Positions 57,349-64,000 of a stretch of 64,000 nt of DNA are shown here, piece after piece. The DNA comes from Carex sylvatica. Taxonomy: Eukaryota; Streptophyta; Magnoliopsida; Poales; Cyperaceae. The stretch covers positions 1 through 64,000 of the forward strand of contig CAXKVR010000220.1 in NCBI GenBank assembly GCA_964058845.1, written 5' to 3'. The first letter of the stretch is position 1; the number at the start of each line of letters is the position of its first letter. A model generated the notes under the pieces. The model had not been told where the DNA came from. It did no database searches and was given only the letters and a program-made list of their open reading frames with translations. The translations under genes and the position numbers were made by a program.

Positions 57349-60300
57349 GTCACAAGTGATATAAATATAATATCCAAAATTATAAAATTTAGAACTTATT
57401 TTATACATATCAAACCTTAGTTTTTTTTAAAACTTGGTTCCCATTTTATGAAATTGAGAGCTAATTGCAAACTAATGATGGTATGTGAGAACCATAAAAA
57501 ATATGCGAATAAGTAATTGTGTAAATTGATTGTAAAGATCACAAATTTGGTGATAAATTAGTTTATCAAATTGTTATTATTTTTTACTTTTGTTGAATTT
57601 AATGTCACACTCCGCAGCCACGGGTTGCGACAGTCCCCTGCCGTAAGTATACAATTCCGTGTATACTTACAAGGCATTACATCATTCTCTCAGAAATACA
57701 CCACAAAATAGATAAAACATATCATATGTATACATATAATAAAAATCTCAGTATACGGGACTGGTACAAGTGTAACAATCAAAGGTATCTCCTACGGATA
57801 CCAACCGTCAGGTATGACATAGAGATCTATACAACAAAAATCAATACCTATAACACTATATCTCTAGTCCAACAACAAAACTATAACTATGGTAAGGGTC
57901 GCATATACCGGGGGCCTAATACTCACGTGCCTTCTCAGACCCAGTCCCAGTCGCACCGAAACCTGTAAAAGTACCCAAAGGGTGGGGGTGAGAATTTCAT
58001 TCTCAGTGCGACATTTGTCACATACAGGTTATTGGACTTGCAATCATACTCTATTTTCACAAAATAAAACCCATACGAAATCACTTTCACAGTTCTACCG
58101 CAATATATATATATATATATATATATGAATGCATATGCTTGACAACAGATAATCAATTGAAATTTAACCAATGGAATATTCAAATCGAAGTTCGAACGAG
58201 AACACAATTGGCTTAAATCATTTTAATAAGGCTGGTAGCACCTACAGATGTTCCACCGAGCTGGACCCTTTTTATCTGACCCTCGTCTGTAGGGTTACTG
58301 ACACCTATAGACGTAACACCTATCTGGACCCTTTATCTGACACCCATCTGCAGTGCTTTGGCTTAACCGTTTTCTAAGGTCTGGTTTGAAATCATATAAT
58401 GAAAATTCAATTCGGAACTCAAGATATCGCAATATTCAATTGACCTTCCAAATGCATTATCCCGTAGGATAATACCACTGAGCCACAGACATTACACACA
58501 AGTCACCCACAAACATAATCACAATCACAATCAAAATCAACATATAAACATGTATATAGTCACCCACCCCTCGTCCCAACCGGTACTGGAAAACATGAGG
58601 GCCGTTCACCTAATGCGCCAGAAGGATCCTGGGATCAAAGTCAGCTGATACAGCTCAACTTTGCAAATTTCATTCACAGGGTCAAAGTCAGCCATACAGC
58701 TCAACTTTACCAATTCAATCTCAATGATTTTCATAATCGACAGTTTGTGGTGACTTTCAACCAACAATCAGATCACAGAATACAATTCAATTTGACAACC
58801 GGACGCACATGCAAATCAATATATCACATGATTTCCAACAATTATGCAACATAAATCAAACATTCAACATGACAATTCGAGTAATAATCTAATTTATGAA
58901 AATAAAACATCAGACAAGTCCAAGAACCCCGCACCTGAATACGACGAGCGTACAGCGAAGCTACGGGTCAGGCGTCTCGAATTGCTCCGCAAGGTCTGGC
59001 TCTACCGAGCTTACTCCTATATAATACGTGTTCATTTGGTTCAGAATTGGTTTAAAGGGTCAGAAGGTTTGATTGGGCGACACGAGTCATTTCCTGTTTT
59101 TCTTAACCGAATTCGTTTGCTCTTTTCATTAGTTTCCTTACTTAACACTTCTTAACCATCACGCACTTATGCGATTAGGTCCTTTAAACCGTATATCATC
59201 TCAAGTTGGTAACAATTCCTTTACCGATACACATGCTAGCATTCAATATCAAAGTGTAACCCTATCAATTACCAGTCTAATTGGTCAGTTTAGCCTAATC
59301 AATTGACCATATTTCTCAATTTCAGATTTGGTACCGAAAAATCCTAAAACTGGAGATTCTCGAAATTGAGATGGAATCGAGAAAAGAATTGATACAAAAC
59401 AAGCTAGGACGTTCAAATGACTAGTATACAACTAATTCAACACAAATCTCAGGTTTAAAATGAAAACCCGAGCAACCGAGAAAAATTCGAGATTTCGAGA
59501 GAAAAAAAGAGAGAAAGAAATACCGAATAGAAGGGCTAGGGAAGACCTACGATCAATTTCTCGGTGCTACCTTCGATTTCACGAGCTTTGGGGCACTTTG
59601 GAGGGAGGAAGAGCTCTCTCTCTCTCTTTGGGCGGAACTCACAGGAAAGGAAAAGAAAAGGGCGGAGGATAAAGAGAGAAAGGAAAAGAAAGAAATCTGA
59701 GTTTTGATTAAAAATCCCTCTTAGTGCGGACGCACTCGTTTTCAGTGCGGGTCGGCCACCCGCACTCAGCCCTTGTCAGAATTCGAACCGAACAGAAAAC
59801 ACAGAAGAATATCCTAGTGCGGACGCACTAATTTTCAGTGCGGGTCAGTCACCCGCACTCATTACTTGGGTAAAATTTAGAACTTGGGAAAATTCACAGA
59901 AAATTCATGTGTGCGGACGCACTCAGTACTTAGTCAAAATTTTCAGAAAAACGGCACTGAATCAGAAAAGTCCGAGCCTAATGCGTTCGCATTTAATTTC
60001 AGTGCGGGTCGAAACACCCGCACTCAGGACTTGGTCAATTTTCATAAAAATAGCTGGGGTTAGTGTGGATCATCCATCCGCACTCACCCCCAGTGCGGAC
60101 GCACTGAGCCTATAAGGTTCCAGAAACTCAAAATTTCGACGCGGTTTCGATTCACACTTGATTTACTTATCTAGGAAGACCTCAATTAAGGTTTAAACTG
60201 TTATTTTATTAACACGATTTTTGATTCTAGCTTTTAAATTTCTTGAAATAATTTATGAAAACTTCGTAACGTAACATTTAATAATAAAAAATTCAAATTT

Positions 60301-61349
60301 GGTGTTTGGTTTTGCTATGTTTGATGACTCAATTTTATCTATTGATATTTTATTATGATTTTAACTAAAAGGAAAAAAATATTTTCCTATTTCTTTTCCA
60401 TTCATTTAGTTTCCTCCAACGGTTTATGAAATATTTATTTCAAACTATTGTTATTTATTAAATGCCAACTATTTCAAATATCATGTATAACTTTAATTTG
60501 TATTTTTTTAAATTTGAGTCACTTGGTATTAATTTATAATGTGAGCTCTCACATTTTAAGCATGTTTAAACTACCAAGTCACAAGTTTTTCCTTTCATTA
60601 AGTCACAATTTTTTTTTTCATTGACAAATTTCTTGTGACTAATTTAAGTACTCATCTCTAACATAATCATTCATGCAACTATTTGATTATAAGATGCCTA
60701 AAATTAATTAGAGCTACACATATGTGCACATATTGATAATTCTAGTACAAAACCTCACTCTACTATTTAATAAACGATAAACTGGTCATGTATTTGAGTT
60801 GAAGCATTAATTTGTATTAATGTAAATTATTTGATTTATTTGCTAAGGGAAGTGACACAACATTATATATATATATTTTTCATATCCAATGATAAATTAA
60901 GCTAAGTATCAGGAAAAAAATGTTAATCTTCAATAAATTTAAGAAATCATACTTTGGATTGCTGATTAAATTAATAATAAAGTATCAATAGCTTAAATTG
61001 AGTCATTTAACCTCAACCGAACACTCAAATCACTCAATTGCTAAAAGAAAGACATATATTTTTTGACAAGCATACAATTTGTTAAATATTCACACATGTT
61101 TTAATGCATTATCCGACTAATTTGATTTTTGTTAATTATATTCACTGAAAAAAAAAAAAAATCTTTTAATGATAGCCTCTTGTATTGTTGACTTTTATGG
61201 TAGTGTAATAGAAAACCTTTCAAGGTACAATGAACTTTGAATCTTTGATATGAATGTTTTCATGAAACATTATTTGCTGGATTGAATTTGAGCTTTCAAC
61301 TTTCCAAATTCGGCTTCACGCAAGTGCAATAGGGATTGAATTTGAGATT
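57349..61349. repeat. Tandem unit 2, split by a solo LTR
   Basis: 57349-57602 and 60282-61349 together (about 1.32 kb) form the second copy of the unit at 56001-57348. Both end at the same GTCAC word (57349, 61350). Confidence 0.9.
57603..60276 (-). mobile_element. Solo LTR, 2674 bp, 5-bp target duplication
   Basis: Bounded by TG (57603, TGTCACACTCC) and CA (60276, ACGTAACA), flanked by TTTAA (57598-57602 and 60277-60281). It lacks coding frames, a primer site and a second LTR, so it is a solo LTR or a very degraded element. Features: a block typical of plant LTRs ('cctgtaaaagtacccaaagg', 57963), a short duplication (CACCTAYAGAYGT, near 58239 and 58301, and 'gggtcaaagtcagc', near 58634 and 58679), and at 59720-60115 a series of GTGCGGACGCACT and GTGCGGGTCG...CACCCGCAC words. 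Minus orientation is inferred from the pyrimidine-rich leader seen on that strand downstream of the words. Confidence 0.75.
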
Positions 61350-63422
61350 GTCACGGTGCTTTCTAATATTATAGGCATTGTTTTTTGTTTTGTTTTTAAT
61401 TCTATAATCAGCACTATTATAGTCAGTCTTTAGTTTTAATGAAAAGGGCAATGTGATTAATTGCATGATCAACTCATACTTAGTTCTTAAATGGGGTACA
61501 TTTAGTTTAGTGTAAGTTTTACCTTAGTTTAATCTGTTTAATAAAATAATAATGAGAATCACATTTTGCCAAATTATTGGAAATCCAATTTTGAATTAAA
61601 ATGTCTGAATCATAGCATTGTTTTAAGTCATGAGTGATATAAGTTTTACCTTAGTGAAATTATCTTCTATTGAATACTATTTATAAGTACTCATCCTCTT
61701 GTCAAGTTTAATTATCAAAAAATCACGTGGTTGTGTCAAATTTGATAACTCAATTTTAGTTATCGATACTTTATTATTATTTTAATTAGAATTTATAAGT
61801 ATGATACATTAAGAAAATAAAATAACAACAATTGATTTTTGTTAGGTTTTTAAGGATAGATTATAATTAAAAGAAAAACAAGAGATAATTTTATGAAAAA
61901 CCTTAATTGTATTTTTTTTCACTTCATATTATATAGAGAGTACAAATGATTTATTTATATTATAACAATATAAAATCTTTAAAAGAAACAATATATAAAT
62001 ATCTTCTTCCTAAAATACCATACATACTAAATATCAAAAAAATTCTCCTCAAGATAAATATGTGAATTATGAGCATGTCATTCATAAGGGCGCGGTGCTA
62101 GTTTCAGATCTCAAAACACTATATTCAGTGCTAAGAAATGTATTTTTATCTTAATACCAATTTTATCCTCAATATCTATCTTCTGTCTTTGCTTCGTATT
62201 GTAATAAACATAGCCAATTAATTTGTAATAATGAATTAAAAGAAATACCATGAACAATAAAGAAAGTTAATTAATTTGTAATAATGCATTAAATGAAATT
62301 AATACCATGCACAGTACCTGATTCTTATCAAATATATCATTTCTTTCCATATTCACATATGATTCTAGCTGCATCCGTTTTAGAAGACATGACAAGAGTT
62401 ACTTGAACTCAATATTAAAACAAATAAGCTACGATATTTTGTTTTCTAGTTTTGAGTAAATCAAAGATTTTTAATTGTTACTATTCCTATATAATTTTTT
62501 AGGACAAATTAGGAGGTTATATTTAGGAGCCTAGGAGGTTGCTATTTTAAACATCCAATTTGTAATATTTTAGGAGGCTCTCATTTTAAATTAAAGAATT
62601 AAAATCATTTTGATATTTGAGTCAGTTTGAAATCAATTAGGAATTTAACATAAAATCATTAAAATTACACTGTTAAAATTTTTAAAACATTTGATCAAAA
62701 AATTAGTTTTCTAGTTTATTAGTGCTTGATATTTTTGAAATATCAATTAATGTATTTTAGAAGGAAAAATCATATTACACAAGTGCTAATTAAGTAGGCT
62801 ATGTTTTAAATTTAGGTTCAGTTATTGACTTGGTTCAACTTTAATTAGTTTTCAATTTTTTAACATGATGCATTACAAGTTTTTCTTATAAGTTTAAGAT
62901 TTATACTTATCAACATCATGTGAATGTGAGTCATTGAAGATAAAATTTGTCCATACCAATTTATTTACTTCTATAAACAAAGAAGCCTAAATTTGACAGC
63001 TATTTCTTTCACCTTATTAAACAGTTTTCCTTGTATAGAATAATTAAGTTTAGAACATTAAAAATTTAGAAAATCAATGATTAGGGACAAAAATGATATA
63101 AAAATAGAAAAAATGAATTATGCACTCAATATTCGAAAGTGAGCTCTCAAAATAGCGCTATCCTATTCATAATTATCAAATATGCTGTAAATATATAGTG
63201 AGATGAGAGTCTTACACAATAATTTTTAATTTCTTTTGTATTCATTTAGCTTCCTCCAATGATTTATAATATATTTATTTCGAACTTTATTACTTATTAA
63301 ATGCCAACTATATATGTCAATACCCGCATAACTATAATTTATACTTTCTTTTATAGAATTTGAGTCCCTTGTTATTAATTTATAATGTGAACCTCACATT
63401 TTAAGCATGTTGAAACTACTAT
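61350..63422. repeat. Third repeated unit
   Basis: The proximal part (61354-61650) matches 50330-50620; the middle (61680-62040) matches 52800-53180; the end (63180-63422) matches 53255-53500. The segment 62050-63170 has no counterpart that I can see and no gene. Confidence 0.65.
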
Positions 63423-63430
63423 ATATGGTC

Positions 63431-63992
63431 TAGTGGTTTGCAAATACCCATCGGGGGCGGACCCGACCCGTACCCGTCCGTGCCCGGTACCCGGGTTACC
63501 CGTGCCCGAGTCCGGGTATGGGTCGGATAAACGGGTACACGGGTACAGGTAAAAAACGGGTAGGGTACGGTTATTTGGTTCAAAACCCGAGCAAACCCGG
63601 TCCGATTTACTCCCGATCCGACCCGACCCGACCCGACCGACCCGACCCGGACCCGTACCCGACCTGGACCCGACCCCGAACCCGTTAAAAAATTCAAAAA
63701 AATTCAAAAAAAATTCAAAAAAATTCAAAAAAATTCAAATTTTTTTGAAATTTCGAATTTGCCGCCTAAAAAAACAGGAAAAAAAAATGGGTACCCGACC
63801 CGGACCGCCCTACCCGTGCCGGGTACCACGGGCACGGATATAACTCGGGTAGGGTACGGGTTTTGAAAAATATACCCGAGCAAACCCAGCCCGAGATATC
63901 CGTATACCCGAGATACCCGTACCCGACCCATACCCGTACCCGACCCCGGGTACGCTCGGTCCGCCCGAACCCGGTCCGAGAGCAAACCCCTA
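63431..63992. mobile_element. hAT-like non-autonomous element built of 'ggtacccg' words, copy 2
   Basis: Perfect 8-bp duplication ATATGGTC (63423-63430, 63993-64000). Termini TAGTGGTTTGC and inverted TAGGGGTTTGC. 562 bp, one less than copy 1. Same plan: GC-rich reiterated flanks around an AT core. The homologous unit at about 53500 lacks the insertion. Confidence 0.92.
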
Positions 63993-64000
63993 ATATGGTC

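Noticed and set aside
59460..59672. 70-aa basic ORF in the solo LTR
   Set aside because: It reflects the purine-rich complement of the pyrimidine-rich leader of the LTR.
63375..63985. ORFs of 86-117 aa on the minus strand
   Set aside because: Same artefact in the second copy of the element.

Overview
This is nuclear DNA of a flowering plant, most likely a eudicot. It is AT-rich, has small exons with GT-AG (and one GC-AG) introns, plastid transit peptides, microsatellites, and a dense load of Copia, LINE, Helitron, MULE, hAT and LTR debris. I could not fix the species.

Five host genes are well supported. (1) An alpha-dioxygenase (fatty-acid alpha-oxidation, defence oxylipins) on the minus strand, 9692-3946, ten exons, 617 aa. 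(2) A two-RRM chloroplast ribonucleoprotein, 33843-35653, four exons, 287 aa. (3) A small intronless plastid-targeted protein, 40192-40644. (4, 5) A tandem pair of nine-exon genes, 43235-45778 (306 aa) and 46573-49592 (299 aa), for a plastid-targeted protein with two C-terminal membrane segments that I do not recognise. A sixth, doubtful gene at 20636-21557 is a chimera whose last exons look like the C-terminus of RWDD1; it sits inside a Helitron.

Layout: 1-3.2 kb Copia pol, PPR and LINE remnants; 3.8-9.8 kb alpha-dioxygenase; 10-11 kb a hAT-like element beside a fold-back element; 11.3-14.2 kb a decayed plant-mobile-domain (PMD) transposon gene behind a repetitive leader; 14.5-30.2 kb a nest of retroelements. 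In the nest, one minus-strand Copia element (LTR 28654-29761, primer site, gag, protease, integrase) is split by an LTR at about 26123-27726 and by a 4.1-kb Helitron at 19214-23322. It ends at about 18957 against a second, oppositely oriented LTR of the same family. 30-33.3 kb holds a MULE transposase fragment, minisatellites and two hAT-like elements; 33.8-49.6 kb is the gene-rich part; 49.9-64 kb is repeated copies of a low-copy AT-rich unit carrying MITEs, a LINE end, a 2.7-kb solo LTR and two nearly equal-length hAT-like elements with perfect 8-bp target duplications.

The most unusual pattern is that five LTRs each carry a private cluster of short palindromic words, in most cases just upstream of the TATA box. 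The hAT-like elements likewise are built internally from private reiterated words. No RNA genes or CRISPR arrays were seen.
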